This document shows, in pieces, positions 7,869 to 15,313 of a DNA stretch of 36,826 nucleotides. The position numbers and the translations under genes are program-made. The DNA comes from Candidatus Peribacteraceae bacterium (GTDB lineage: Bacteria > Patescibacteriota > Gracilibacteria > Peribacterales > Peribacteraceae), in assembly GCA_028711345.1 (NCBI GenBank), contig JAQTSK010000012.1, positions 1 to 36,826 on the forward strand, read 5' to 3'. Below the pieces are notes generated by a model. The model was not told where the DNA came from and did not search any database. It saw nothing but the letters and a program-made list of their open reading frames with translations. The first letter of the stretch is position 1, and every line of letters starts with the position of its first letter.

Positions 7869-8116
7869 TGATCAAGCGCAAGAGAAAATCGTCGGCGATG
7901 ACAAAGAATGACGGTGCGCAACTGGAGAAGCGCCTTCTCAAGCACATGGATGATCGCTATCAGCAAACCCTCCGTCATATTGACGTGAAGAACGAACAGC
8001 TCGTCCACGATTTTGTCGGCATTTTCGGCGACCGGACGTCGCAGCATGATGATCAGTTAAAGGATCATGCGAAGCGGATTGCCCGTGTGGAAGACCATCT
8101 TGGGATTGCGGCTTGA
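7868..8116 (+). CDS. Hypothetical small coiled-coil protein
   Basis: The 82-residue, highly charged product begins MIKRKRKSSAMTKNDGAQLEKRLLKHMDD and ends ARVEDHLGIAA. It looks mostly helical with a weak heptad pattern, and has no membrane segment. It starts on the last base of the rplT stop (TAATG), so it should be translated with the ribosomal operon. I do not recognise a family. Similar short proteins with a helix ending in RIxxLE/RVEDHL are common in this kind of genome, with no known role. Confidence 0.7.
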   Translation: MIKRKRKSSAMTKNDGAQLEKRLLKHMDDRYQQTLRHIDVKNEQLVHDFVGIFGDRTSQHDDQLKDHAKRIARVEDHLGIAA

Positions 8117-8117
8117 T

Positions 8118-9086
8118 TCAAAGCTTCCTCCTCTTCATCCGGACGAAGCCGGACAATTCGAAGACCTTCAGCTTCGGTTCCATCTTCTCGATGTGATCGA
8201 GGAGCAGGTTCATGCCGAGCGTGTCGGCGGCCATGTGACACACCTGAATGACGTTGATGTGGTGCTTCTTGGCTTCCTCCAACGATTTATCATTCATGTG
8301 CATGGTCAGGATGGTACCGACGCCCGCTCTCGCCTGCGCCTCGAAGAATTCTTCCGGACCGTTCGTGCCGCCGGTGAATTCATTCGGTCTGATCCTTCCC
8401 GGACGGCTGGATTTCCCGCCACTCACGATGAAGGGCGGCATTCCGCGCACCGCGTAATATTTATATTCCGGAACTTCAAGGAGCGCTTTGACGATATCAC
8501 CCAGTTCATCGAATTTCTGTGAGCAGATCTTCTTCTCCATGTAGCGGTACACGAGGTTATCCGTGATCGTGTGGCAGCAGACGGCCGGGACCTGGAGCAG
8601 TTCAGCCGCTCTTCCCACGCGCAGGAGGTTATCGGAGTGGATGGACCTGCGAACGCGATCTATTCTTGGCCGCAGCATCCCTTCCGTCTGATTCACCGGC
8701 AGTCCCGATTCCGCAAGCATCTCCACCAGCATCGGCATGATCAGCGGGAGATCGGCAAGCGCCCGTCCTTCCGGATGGTGGATGAGAGCGCCGTCGATGC
8801 GTTGTCCGTTCTTTCTGAGATGATCGATCAGGAGCAGCTCCGGCGTTTCGATGTCGATGCCGACGGCGATGCTCGTGAATTCCTCGTCACCGGTACCGTT
8901 GATGATCCGTGAATCTCCGAACGGGTTCCACGTGCGCTCCTCATCGAACAATTCCAGATCTATACCTTCCAGCTTCTTCCGTCTTTCTTTTTCTTTCTTG
9001 AACTGTTTTTGGATCTGTTCTTTGCCACGCGGATCGGCTGCGATGCCGAGATCGACGGCTTTGCGGAAGAATTGGTTGAGCTTCAT
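8118..9086 (-). CDS. NIF3-like (NGG1-interacting factor 3) family protein, putative
   Basis: The 322-residue soluble protein has a basic coiled N-terminus (KEQIQKQFKKEKERRKKLEG). The segment GALIHHPEGRALADLPL is followed by CCHTITDNLVYRYMEK and, near the C-terminus, HMNDKSLEEAKKHHINVIQVCHMAADTLG. Paired histidines after a hydrophobic strand, plus later His/Asp/Glu positions, recall the dinuclear metal site of NIF3/YbgI proteins, whose reaction is unsettled. The match is by motif spacing only and could be wrong. It is convergent with the ribosomal operon (1 nt between stops). Upstream, GTTACT ends 8 nt from the ATG as a possible -10. Confidence 0.5.
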   Translation of the reverse strand: MKLNQFFRKAVDLGIAADPRGKEQIQKQFKKEKERRKKLEGIDLELFDEERTWNPFGDSRIINGTGDEEFTSIAVGIDIETPELLLIDHLRKNGQRIDGALIHHPEGRALADLPLIMPMLVEMLAESGLPVNQTEGMLRPRIDRVRRSIHSDNLLRVGRAAELLQVPAVCCHTITDNLVYRYMEKKICSQKFDELGDIVKALLEVPEYKYYAVRGMPPFIVSGGKSSRPGRIRPNEFTGGTNGPEEFFEAQARAGVGTILTMHMNDKSLEEAKKHHINVIQVCHMAADTLGMNLLLDHIEKMEPKLKVFELSGFVRMKRRKL

Positions 9087-9146
9087 GATGGGAGAGTAAC
9101 CTTCGCGCGTGCTTCGGGCAATTCAGAATCTTTCAAGGAGGCTCGT

Positions 9147-9181
9147 GAACTGTTCACTGTGAACTGTTCACTGTAATCTGT
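9147..9181 (+). repeat. Heptamer repeat upstream of trmD
   Basis: Units are GAACTGT, TCACTGT, GAACTGT, TCACTGT and AATCTGT in exact 7-nt register. The last unit overlaps the probable -10 box of trmD (9174-9179), so expansion or contraction of the array would change the promoter upstream region. Confidence 0.85.
9174..9179 (+). promoter_or_regulatory. -10 box (TAATCT) for trmD, leaderless arrangement
   Basis: TAATCT ends 6 nt before the ATG at 9186, and no Shine-Dalgarno is present. The hexamer is built from the junction of the last two heptamers. Confidence 0.5.
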
Positions 9182-9185
9182 CGCC

Positions 9186-9902
9186 ATGCGCATCGACATC
9201 CTGACCCTCTTCCCCGAGATGTTCGTCGGTCCCATGACCGAGAGCATTCTGAAGCGTGCGGCGGAGGAGAGGATCATTGAAATTCATACGCACAACATCC
9301 GTGACTTCGCGACGGGCAAGCATCGGCAAGTCGATGACACGCCGTACGGTGGCGGAGCGGGGATGGTGATGAAGGCGGACATCGTGGTGGGGGCAATTGA
9401 AGGGGTGATCGAACAAGGGCAAAAAGGCAAAAGGGAAAAAGGGCACAATGAAACGAATCAATCGATCCGCGGCAATGATTCCATTTCACAATTACCACAC
9501 CGGATTTATCTTTCGCCACGCGGTAAGCGGCTGACACAAATCAAGGTCGAGAAATTGGCAAAACACGACTGGCTCCTGCTGCTCTGCGGGCACTACGAAG
9601 GCATCGATCAGCGCGTCATCGACGGCTGGATCGATGAAGAAATCTCCATTGGGGATTATGTTCTGACCGGGGGCGAGTTGCCCGCAATGGTGCTGGTGGA
9701 TGCCGTCGCGCGGCATATTCCCGGAGTGCTGGGCAAAGAGGAATCCGCGGGGGAGGAGAGCTTTTCCAAGGCACTGAAGAGGAAGAGAGAGTATCCGCAC
9801 TACACGCGCCCCGAGGAGTTCCGCGGGATGCGGGTGCCGGATGTATTGTTGTCGGGACATCACAAGAAGATCGGGGAGTGGCGTGCCACCAAATTGAGCT
9901 GA
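9186..9902 (+). CDS. trmD: tRNA (guanine-N1)-methyltransferase TrmD
   Basis: TrmD methylates G37 of tRNAs, using AdoMet bound in a trefoil knot, and prevents +1 frameshifting. Family motifs are [69 protein letters not shown] and [14 protein letters not shown]. Two oddities. A ~26-residue hydrophilic insert ([17 protein letters not shown]...) lies before [11 protein letters not shown], encoded by a 7/8-nt repeat at 9415-9447. The segment normally reading DSF (catalytic Asp169 in E. coli numbering, from memory) reads ESF here. The C-terminus stops soon after the WR motif, lacking the last ~40 residues of longer homologues. Confidence 0.95.
   Translation: MRIDILTLFPEMFVGPMTESILKRAAEERIIEIHTHNIRDFATGKHRQVDDTPYGGGAGMVMKADIVVGAIEGVIEQGQKGKREKGHNETNQSIRGNDSISQLPHRIYLSPRGKRLTQIKVEKLAKHDWLLLLCGHYEGIDQRVIDGWIDEEISIGDYVLTGGELPAMVLVDAVARHIPGVLGKEESAGEESFSKALKRKREYPHYTRPEEFRGMRVPDVLLSGHHKKIGEWRATKLS
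9415..9447 (+). repeat. 7/8-nt repeat read in frame inside trmD
   Basis: Degenerate units AAGGGCAA, AAAGGCAA, AAGGGAAA and AAGGGCAC are read as QKGKREKG. They lie between the AdoMet-site strand and the RIYLSPRG motif, a surface position where homologues have only a few residues. Confidence 0.7.
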
Positions 9903-9906
9903 TGTC

Positions 9907-10173
9907 ATGAAGCATCTGATTGATCAATTGCGGCAGAACGGTACCTTGACGTTATCCCTGAGCATCCGCCCATCCGCCCAAAAAACAGCGTGGAAAAGCC
10001 AACTCGCCGATGGCACATGGAAGATTTGCGTAGCGGCACCGCCGGAGGACGGCAAGGCGAACGAGGCGCTGGTTCGGTTTCTTGCGGAGTATTTTGATGT
10101 TCCGCGATCGAATGTTGAGGTGTTGAGCGGGCAGACGGGGAGGAGGAAGACGGTACGGATCAGTAGCAAGTAG
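9907..10173 (+). CDS. DUF167 (YggU/UPF0235) family protein
   Basis: The 88-residue protein has the family motif VAAPPEDGKANEALVRFLAEYFDVPRS followed by VEVLSGQTGRRKTVRI. Structures of the family show a small alpha/beta fold; function is unknown. It starts 5 nt after trmD, so co-transcription is likely. Its TAG stop is supplied by the first unit of the heptamer element at 10171, exactly as for infC. The final codons (SSK) are already inside a TAGCAAG unit, so the C-terminus may have been altered by the repeat. Confidence 0.9.
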   Translation: MKHLIDQLRQNGTLTLSLSIRPSAQKTAWKSQLADGTWKICVAAPPEDGKANEALVRFLAEYFDVPRSNVEVLSGQTGRRKTVRISSK

Positions 10174-10240
10174 TTGGTAGCAGGTAGCAAGGGAAAAGAA
10201 CTCAGTTCCTTACTACTCACTACTTGCTACCTACTACTCA
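10164..10240. repeat. Heptamer-repeat inverted pair, family B, joining two convergent stop codons
   Basis: The left arm is TAGCAAG, TAGTTGG, TAGCAGG and TAGCAAG (10164-10191). The right arm is CTACTCA, CTACTTG, CTACCTA and CTACTCA (10213-10240). The arms are reverse complementary in 7-nt register, around a loop holding AGAACTCAGTTCCT. The stop of DUF167 (TAG at 10171) and the stop of the Xer gene (TGA on minus, 10238-10240) both fall inside repeat units. It probably acts as a bidirectional 3'-end hairpin. Confidence 0.9.
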
Positions 10241-11152
10241 CCGATGGAATTGCTGGTGAATTTCTTTGAGGCGTTTATTGGTGAGGTGCGTGTAGATCTG
10301 CGTCGTGGTGATACTCGCGTGGCCGAGCATTTCCTGCACCGAACGGATGTCGGCGCCGTTGCGGAGCAGTTCGGTCGCGAAGGTGTGGCGGAGCGTGTGC
10401 GGCGTCACCTTTTTCATGATCCCCGCCTGCACGCTCAGGTTCCGCACCACTCGTTCGATGGATTGCGGTTCCAGACGGCGGTCTTCGCCGAGCAATGAGT
10501 CCTGTTTCGATCGATTGGAATTACTCGCAAACAGCGGGATCCAGTTGTCGTTTCTCGCATCCAGATACCGTTTCAGATGATCGACAGCCGTCTCCGAGAT
10601 GAAGACGATGCGGGATTTCCTGCCTTTGCCGACCACGCGGAATTCGCGGGTCTCCAGATTCACATCTTTTCTATTGAGTTTACTGATCTCGCTGACGCGC
10701 AAACCGGTGGAAAAGAGGAGGTGGAGGAGGGCCAGGTCCCGAAGTCCGTTCCGCTTGGTCGGATCCACGGAATCGAACATCGCTTTCAGTTCCTCACGCG
10801 TGAGGACTTCCACCTGCCGCTCCGGCACTTTCGGCAGCTCAATTTTTTCCGGGGAAAGGGTAGGGACATCATTTTTCTGCAAATACTTGAGCATCGCGCG
10901 CAGGGCGATCAGGTGGTACTGCTGGGTCTTGATGTCGAGTGTCACGCCCTGTCCGCGGATGGGTGTGCGGTGCAGGTGGAGGCGGTAGTCGCGGACGGTG
11001 TCGTTGGTCAGGTTCTTGACCTCGGTTGCTGGTCCGGCGAAGTTCGCAAATCGCTTCAGGTAGTGCCGGTAATTTTCGACTGTCTTTTGGCTCTGGTAGC
11101 GGCCCACCTCGCAGTGGGTCAGGAAGTCGTAGACGGCGTCTTTCAGCTTCAT
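10238..11152 (-). CDS. Tyrosine recombinase, XerC/XerD type
   Basis: The 304-residue product has a SAM-like N-terminal DNA-binding domain (YQSQKTVENYRHYLKRFANF) and a full catalytic domain. It carries the catalytic set: Arg in STGLRVSEISKL, Lys in VGKGRKSRIV, His and Arg in TPHTLRHTFATELL, His in LGHASITTTQ and the Tyr nucleophile in QIYTHLT. Length and motif quality fit the chromosome-dimer resolvases that act at dif, and no integrase-style extra domain is seen. It may be the only Xer of the genome, acting as a homotetramer. I found no dif-like 28-mer nearby. The -10 TATACT ends 6 nt before the ATG. Confidence 0.92.
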   Translation of the reverse strand: MKLKDAVYDFLTHCEVGRYQSQKTVENYRHYLKRFANFAGPATEVKNLTNDTVRDYRLHLHRTPIRGQGVTLDIKTQQYHLIALRAMLKYLQKNDVPTLSPEKIELPKVPERQVEVLTREELKAMFDSVDPTKRNGLRDLALLHLLFSTGLRVSEISKLNRKDVNLETREFRVVGKGRKSRIVFISETAVDHLKRYLDARNDNWIPLFASNSNRSKQDSLLGEDRRLEPQSIERVVRNLSVQAGIMKKVTPHTLRHTFATELLRNGADIRSVQEMLGHASITTTQIYTHLTNKRLKEIHQQFHR

Positions 11153-11158
11153 AGGGAG

Positions 11159-11164
11159 AGTATA
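11159..11164 (-). promoter_or_regulatory. -10 box (TATACT) for xer, leaderless arrangement
   Basis: On the minus strand CTATACT is followed by 6 nt and then the ATG at 11152. There is no Shine-Dalgarno. Confidence 0.65.
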
Positions 11165-11171
11165 GAGGAGC

Positions 11172-11207
11172 CTGTGTCATCCTGAGCGTAGTCGAAGGAT
11201 GACACAG
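11172..11207. repeat. Perfect 12-bp hairpin with TCATCCTGAGC...TCGAAGGATGA core
   Basis: CTGTGTCATCCT (11172-11183) and AGGATGACACAG (11196-11207) are perfect reverse complements around a 12-nt loop. A related, less perfect copy (ATCCTGAGC...GTCGAAGGGCTC) follows at about 11231-11253. It lies between the DsbA-like gene and xer and may end transcription of the former, though no T-run follows. From memory, very similar sequences are scattered through many environmental genomes. Confidence 0.8.
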
Positions 11208-11270
11208 TGTGGTTATGGTTCGACGGAGTTTATCCTGAGCATGTCGAAGGGCTCACCATGACAGCCTCAG

Positions 11271-11993
11271 TTATTTCCTTCCCAGTAGTTCCTCAATCTT
11301 CGCCATCAGTTCTTCATCCGGCAATATTCCCTGCCACTGAGTAGATCCGATCCGGAATGTCGGCACGCGCCTGATCTCCGAGCCATCCGCGAGGATGCGT
11401 TTCTCCGGCAGGAGATCCTTTCTCTGCATGCAGAGTTGGAATGCCTTGGTTTTCAGACCGATCGTCTTCGCAACGGCATGAATTTCCGTCTCGTTTGCAG
11501 GCTGTCCGATAATCAACGCCCGATCCATTTCAGTTGTTTCCCCATCCAATCCGGCGCAGATCGCCGCTTGGGCGAGTCGAAAGCCAAGCGGTGTCTGCGG
11601 TGCGAAAATCCGCTCCACGTTCATCCTCTTCGTTGCGACGAACTCCCGATCGATCCACGGTCGTTCCACCAACGCATGCTCGCGGCAGTACTCACAATCG
11701 TAATCGAAGTATTCGATGAACGTCGGAGCGGTCGGCGCATCCCCGTAGAGGATGGAGAATGCGTCCGTCAACGTTATCGGAATCGCGGCACCCGTGGCTG
11801 TCGCCGTCTCCAGACTGTCCGTGTTCTGCGGCATCGCCTCATTGGTTCCGATGACGTCGCCTGTGCCGGGGACGGCGGCGCTGATCGTGCTGCCGGTCTC
11901 CGTCGGTTGGCGGAAATTGACGGCCGGAGCCGGCACGCAGCCGCTGAGGATCAGTATGGCTCCGGATACGATCATGAGACGGTTGGTTCGCAT
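11271..11993 (-). CDS. DsbA-like thioredoxin-fold lipoprotein
   Basis: The 240-residue product has a lipoprotein signal: MRTNRLMIVSGAILILSGC, with lipobox LSGC at about residue 19. A low-complexity Thr/Ala/Gly linker follows, then a thioredoxin domain with FIEYFDYDCEYCREHALVERP. The CxxC pair (CEYC) is the redox site of DsbA/DsbG-type oxidoreductases, and VPTFRIGSTQWQG contains the cis-Pro. It would oxidise or isomerise disulfides in exported proteins while anchored to the membrane. The frame runs upstream to 12185 through a translated family A repeat (FVGILGLFGFLGIL). Start 11993 is chosen because it begins the signal peptide, and CACAAT ends 9 nt upstream. Confidence 0.88.
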   Translation of the reverse strand: MRTNRLMIVSGAILILSGCVPAPAVNFRQPTETGSTISAAVPGTGDVIGTNEAMPQNTDSLETATATGAAIPITLTDAFSILYGDAPTAPTFIEYFDYDCEYCREHALVERPWIDREFVATKRMNVERIFAPQTPLGFRLAQAAICAGLDGETTEMDRALIIGQPANETEIHAVAKTIGLKTKAFQLCMQRKDLLPEKRILADGSEIRRVPTFRIGSTQWQGILPDEELMAKIEELLGRK

Positions 11994-12043
11994 AACGGTT
12001 CCATTGTGCGTCGAATTCACGGATAATGAAACCCCGAGGACAA

Positions 12044-12079
12044 GGATACCGAGGAAACCGAAGAGTCCGAGGATTCCGA
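12044..12079. repeat. Single-arm nonamer repeat, family A, in a divergent spacer
   Basis: Units are GGATACCGA, GGAAACCGA, AGAGTCCGA and GGATTCCGA. No inverted partner is visible. It sits between the divergent starts of the DsbA-like gene (11993) and the WecG-like gene (12151), so it cannot be a terminator for either. Confidence 0.8.
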
Positions 12080-12150
12080 CGAACATTTCGACTTCTGTCT
12101 CTTCCCACGGTGAAGTGGCTATGACACTCGAAGATTCCTCAATTAATACC

Positions 12151-12909
12151 ATGTCTGACCGCATCCACATTCTCGGCGTTCCCATTGATGCCGTTACTGA
12201 GGAGGAAGCGGCGGATCGTATCGCCGGCTTTCTCGATTCACGGACGCAGCATCACGTCATGACGCCGAACCCCGAGATGCTGGTGAAGGCGCACGGCGAT
12301 CCGTATTTTCACGCATTGCTCGGTCGTACCGCACTCAATGTCCCCGATGGCGTCGGCCTGCTCTTCGCAGCAAGATTGCAGGGGAAACGCTTTCCCGCCC
12401 GCGTGACCGGCGTGGATCTCGTGGTCCGCATCTGCGCGAATCCCGCGGCGAGTCCGGTCTTCTTCCTCGGTGCCGCTCCGGGTGTTGCGGAAAGTGCGGC
12501 CAATGCCCTGCAATCGCGTGTTCCGTCACTGCAGATCGCGGGAACGTACGCAGGATCGCCGGCATTGGCGGAGGAAGAAGAGATTATCGGTTTGATCAAT
12601 GCTTCCGGCGCCAAGACGCTTTTTGTCGCATTCGGGGCACCGGTGCAGGATCTTTGGATTGATTGGGTATTGAGCCGGCTGCAGACGGTTCGGGTCGCGA
12701 TGGGTGTCGGCGGCGCATTCGACTTCCTCGCAGGGAAGCAGCAGCGCGCACCGAAGTCGATGCAGCGGATAGGTCTTGAATGGATGTGGAGGCTCATGAA
12801 AGAACCAAGAAGGCTCAAGAGGATCTGGCGGGCGGTGATCGTGTTCCCCGTCTTTGTTCTTACGGAATGGTTGGCATGGCGTTCTCCGGGTGGAGCGTCT
12901 CGAACGTGA
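12151..12909 (+). CDS. WecG/TagA/CpsF family glycosyltransferase (GT26)
   Basis: The 252-residue product matches family GT26 throughout: RIHILGVPIDAVT start, HVMTPNPEMLVKAHGDPYF, LNVPDGVGLLFAARLQGKRFPARVTGVDL, FFLGAAPGVAESAA, LFVAFGAPVQDLW and VAMGVGGAFDFLAGKQQRAPKSMQRIGLEWMWRLMKEPRR. These enzymes add N-acetylmannosamine(uronate) to lipid-linked GlcNAc in teichoic-acid linkage units, enterobacterial common antigen or capsule. Start 12151 fits the family; an ATG at 12121 in frame is possible. No clear -10 at the usual spacing was found. The 3' end overlaps the opposing gene by 50 nt. Confidence 0.92.
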   Translation: MSDRIHILGVPIDAVTEEEAADRIAGFLDSRTQHHVMTPNPEMLVKAHGDPYFHALLGRTALNVPDGVGLLFAARLQGKRFPARVTGVDLVVRICANPAASPVFFLGAAPGVAESAANALQSRVPSLQIAGTYAGSPALAEEEEIIGLINASGAKTLFVAFGAPVQDLWIDWVLSRLQTVRVAMGVGGAFDFLAGKQQRAPKSMQRIGLEWMWRLMKEPRRLKRIWRAVIVFPVFVLTEWLAWRSPGGASRT

Positions 12910-13252
12910 GGAGCGTCCACTTCCCGATGGATGCATCGAAGCGGAGACGGACGAAGTACGGTCGTCCGGCGGATGTTTCCACGTAGTAATCGTAGAGCGG
13001 TCTTTCATCTTCCTTTTGCGGCTCTTTTCGCAGGAAGTTGATGGCGGAGATCGTGACGCTCTCCTCCAGCCTCGGCTCGACGGTCGCGATGACCGTGACA
13101 TCGGTCGGTTCATCCGCGAGCAGCGAACTTTTCAGGTTGATCGCGCCCCGACCGATCAATGCCGAGAGCGTGACGACCATCGCCGAGAGCACCAGACCGA
13201 CGCTCACCGACATCCGGTAGTTCCACCGGTGCTTGATGTGTTCGATACCCAT
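12860..13252 (-). CDS. Hypothetical membrane-anchored protein
   Basis: The 130-residue product has one membrane helix at about residues 14-36 (MSVSVGLVLSAMVVTLSALIG). An outward-facing domain follows: VTVIATVEPRLEESVTISAINFLRKEPQ, then YYVETSAGRPYFVRLRFD. I do not recognise a family. A TGTGC-TATACT box ends 6 nt before the ATG, good support that it is a real gene despite its 50-nt antisense overlap with the WecG-like gene. It does not lie in an obvious operon. Confidence 0.7.
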   Translation of the reverse strand: MGIEHIKHRWNYRMSVSVGLVLSAMVVTLSALIGRGAINLKSSLLADEPTDVTVIATVEPRLEESVTISAINFLRKEPQKEDERPLYDYYVETSAGRPYFVRLRFDASIGKWTLLTFETLHPENAMPTIP

Positions 13253-13258
13253 CGAAAC

Positions 13259-13264
13259 AGTATA
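13259..13264 (-). promoter_or_regulatory. -10 box (TATACT, TG-extended), leaderless arrangement
   Basis: Minus-strand TGTGCTATACT is followed by 6 nt and the ATG at 13252. GTGCAA lies 17 nt upstream as a weak -35. Confidence 0.65.
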
Positions 13265-13291
13265 GCACAGCGGACAAGCTGTTGCACGGGA

Positions 13292-15109
13292 TTATGCGTC
13301 ATAGACGCTCTCAAACCAGTTTCCGAGTTGGAGAACTGCCTGAAGCGGGTGGAGGGCGTATTGTTCATGCCGGATGTGCGCCTGATGCAGATGGCGCAAG
13401 ACTTCAACATTGAAGAGTTCTTGGATTCTCGCCTGATGCAATGCCTCCTCGATGAGCGGTGCGCACTCGCGGCGGATCCATTTGGCCAGCGGCGGGTAGA
13501 ACGATGCTTTGTCGAGCGAGAAGAGGTGTGGCGGGAGGATCGGCTTGTAGGTGTCCTTGAGCAGCGCTTTCGTACGTTTCAGTCCGACGTGCCAGGACGA
13601 AGGTGTTGCGTGCGACCATGCGATGATGTTCGTATCCAGAAAGGGGATGCGGGATTCCAGCCCGCTGCCCATGGTCACCGCGTCACTTAACCGGAGTGAT
13701 TCATCCACCAGCCATAGACTTCTGTCCACTTCCATCATCCGGCGGACGGGATCATCACTCTCCACCGTGTCGAAGTGGTTTTGGAGGATGTCTTTCGCCG
13801 TGTCCGGCGTGAACCAGTCACCTCTGACGATGGACCGGCACTCATCGACCGGACGCGCGAGCAGGCGTTCGGCCAACGCCGCTCCCGGCGCCATTGCGAG
13901 TACGTCGGGCGGGAGACCTGTCATGCGTGCACCTATTTTCCGCAGCGACACGGGAATGTGCCGGATCATGGAAAGAATGCGCGCGATCCGGTAGCGGGGA
14001 TAGCCGCCGAAGAGTTCGTCGCCGCCGGCACCGCAGAGCACCACGTCGACGGATTTCTTTGCGAGCCGTGCCAGCGCATATTGCGCCACAGACACGCTGT
14101 CGGCATTCGGCAGGTCGAGTGCGCGGGTGGTTTCAAAGTACAGCTCCCGCTCCATTTGTGCCGTCAGGAGCAATTCCTGATGGTGCGTTCCGTAGTGTTT
14201 CGCGGTGAGCAGCGCCAAGTCGGCATCACGGTTGAACCTCGCGGCCCCCTCCGCTTCCGTCGCTTCGAAGCGGACGGTGAATGTCCGAACCGGTTCGCTG
14301 GATGCCTTCGCCATGTGATGGAGCACGATGGACGAATCCATGCCGCCGCTTAAGAAAACCCCCACCGGCTTATCGGAGACCAAGTGCGCATCCACCGCTT
14401 CCTGCATGATGGCAGGAAACCGTTCGCGAAATTCCTGCTTTGATCGGATAGTCGGAACGTCGGCTCCCGCTTGAAACGTCCAGTGTGATTCCTTTCCTTC
14501 CGTGTACCGCAACACCGTACCCGGAGGCATGGATTCGATTCCTTCACACAATGTTTCCGGCCCCGGAACGTACTGCAGACGCAGATAGGCAGAGAGCGAT
14601 GCAAAATTGATCGCAGGCCTCTGCGGCAACCCCTGCATCAGAGCACGTACCTCCGATGCCAGTGCCAGCGAGCCGCCGATGCGGGTCAGGTAGAGCGGCT
14701 TGATGCCGCTGCCATCGCGGGCGGCAAAAAGTGTCCGTGTCCGCGTGTCGAACAGCACGAAGGCGAACATCCCCCGCAGGCTCGGCAGGAAATCCATCCC
14801 GTACCGTTCATAGAGCTTCAGCAGGACTTCGGTATCCGTCCGCGTGCGGCAGGTGAGATGTTCTTTCTCGATCAACTGCCTGAAATTGTAGATCTCACCG
14901 TTGAAGACGATCACAGCCGAACGGGAGTCATTCCACATCGGCTGGTCACCGTCCGGTGTCGGATCCAGTATCGCCAGCCTCGCATGTCCCAGTGACACGC
15001 CGCCGCCGACATGGATACCCTGACCGTCCGGACCGCGGTGACGGAGCGCAGTCGTCATTCGTTCGATCCGTCCTCTGTCCTCGCCGATGAGTGCCGCGAT
15101 GCCGCACAT
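13292..15109 (-). CDS. asnB: Asparagine synthase (glutamine-hydrolysing)
   Basis: AsnB transfers glutamine-derived ammonia to aspartyl-AMP. In polysaccharide clusters, homologues also amidate uronic acids. The product has 605 residues if started at 15109, which puts the catalytic Cys at position 2 (MCGIAALIG). The upstream ATG at 15142 would bury it. The glutaminase domain has LRHRGPDGQG and IVFNGEIYNFRQL. The synthetase domain has the PP-loop VFLSGGMDSSIVLHHM and LCGAGGDELFGGYPRY. It looks intact. A minus-strand TATACT ends 10 nt before the start. The ~200 bp between this start and the next upstream gene's stop hold nothing else I can identify. Confidence 0.95.
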   Translation of the reverse strand: MCGIAALIGEDRGRIERMTTALRHRGPDGQGIHVGGGVSLGHARLAILDPTPDGDQPMWNDSRSAVIVFNGEIYNFRQLIEKEHLTCRTRTDTEVLLKLYERYGMDFLPSLRGMFAFVLFDTRTRTLFAARDGSGIKPLYLTRIGGSLALASEVRALMQGLPQRPAINFASLSAYLRLQYVPGPETLCEGIESMPPGTVLRYTEGKESHWTFQAGADVPTIRSKQEFRERFPAIMQEAVDAHLVSDKPVGVFLSGGMDSSIVLHHMAKASSEPVRTFTVRFEATEAEGAARFNRDADLALLTAKHYGTHHQELLLTAQMERELYFETTRALDLPNADSVSVAQYALARLAKKSVDVVLCGAGGDELFGGYPRYRIARILSMIRHIPVSLRKIGARMTGLPPDVLAMAPGAALAERLLARPVDECRSIVRGDWFTPDTAKDILQNHFDTVESDDPVRRMMEVDRSLWLVDESLRLSDAVTMGSGLESRIPFLDTNIIAWSHATPSSWHVGLKRTKALLKDTYKPILPPHLFSLDKASFYPPLAKWIRRECAPLIEEALHQARIQELFNVEVLRHLHQAHIRHEQYALHPLQAVLQLGNWFESVYDA

Positions 15110-15119
15110 AGACAAGGAG

Positions 15120-15125
15120 AGTATA
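15120..15125 (-). promoter_or_regulatory. -10 box (TATACT) for asnB
   Basis: TATACT ends 10 nt before the ATG at 15109. It supports the internal start that exposes Cys2. Confidence 0.55.
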
Positions 15126-15313
15126 TACGGCTTCGTATTCATAATCCCGAAAGTCTCCTTTGGTTTTTATCCCAATTCCAAGCCATGAATGAGTTACGGC
15201 TTCGCCGGCAGATTCGAAAGATTGAAATCACTCGAACGATTCCGGTCTGATCCGAAGTCATTCTTGACGCTTACCTTCGGAATGATGAAGTCGAACAAGC
15301 AGATCAAGCAGTA

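Noticed and set aside
10238-11152. Phage or integron integrase
   Set aside because: Length and motif spacing match XerC/XerD. There is no extra domain, cassette array or attachment repeat nearby.
11994-12185. N-terminal extension of the DsbA-like protein with a GILGLFGFLGIL helix
   Set aside because: The hydrophobic stretch is the family A repeat in translation. A proper lipoprotein signal begins at 11993.
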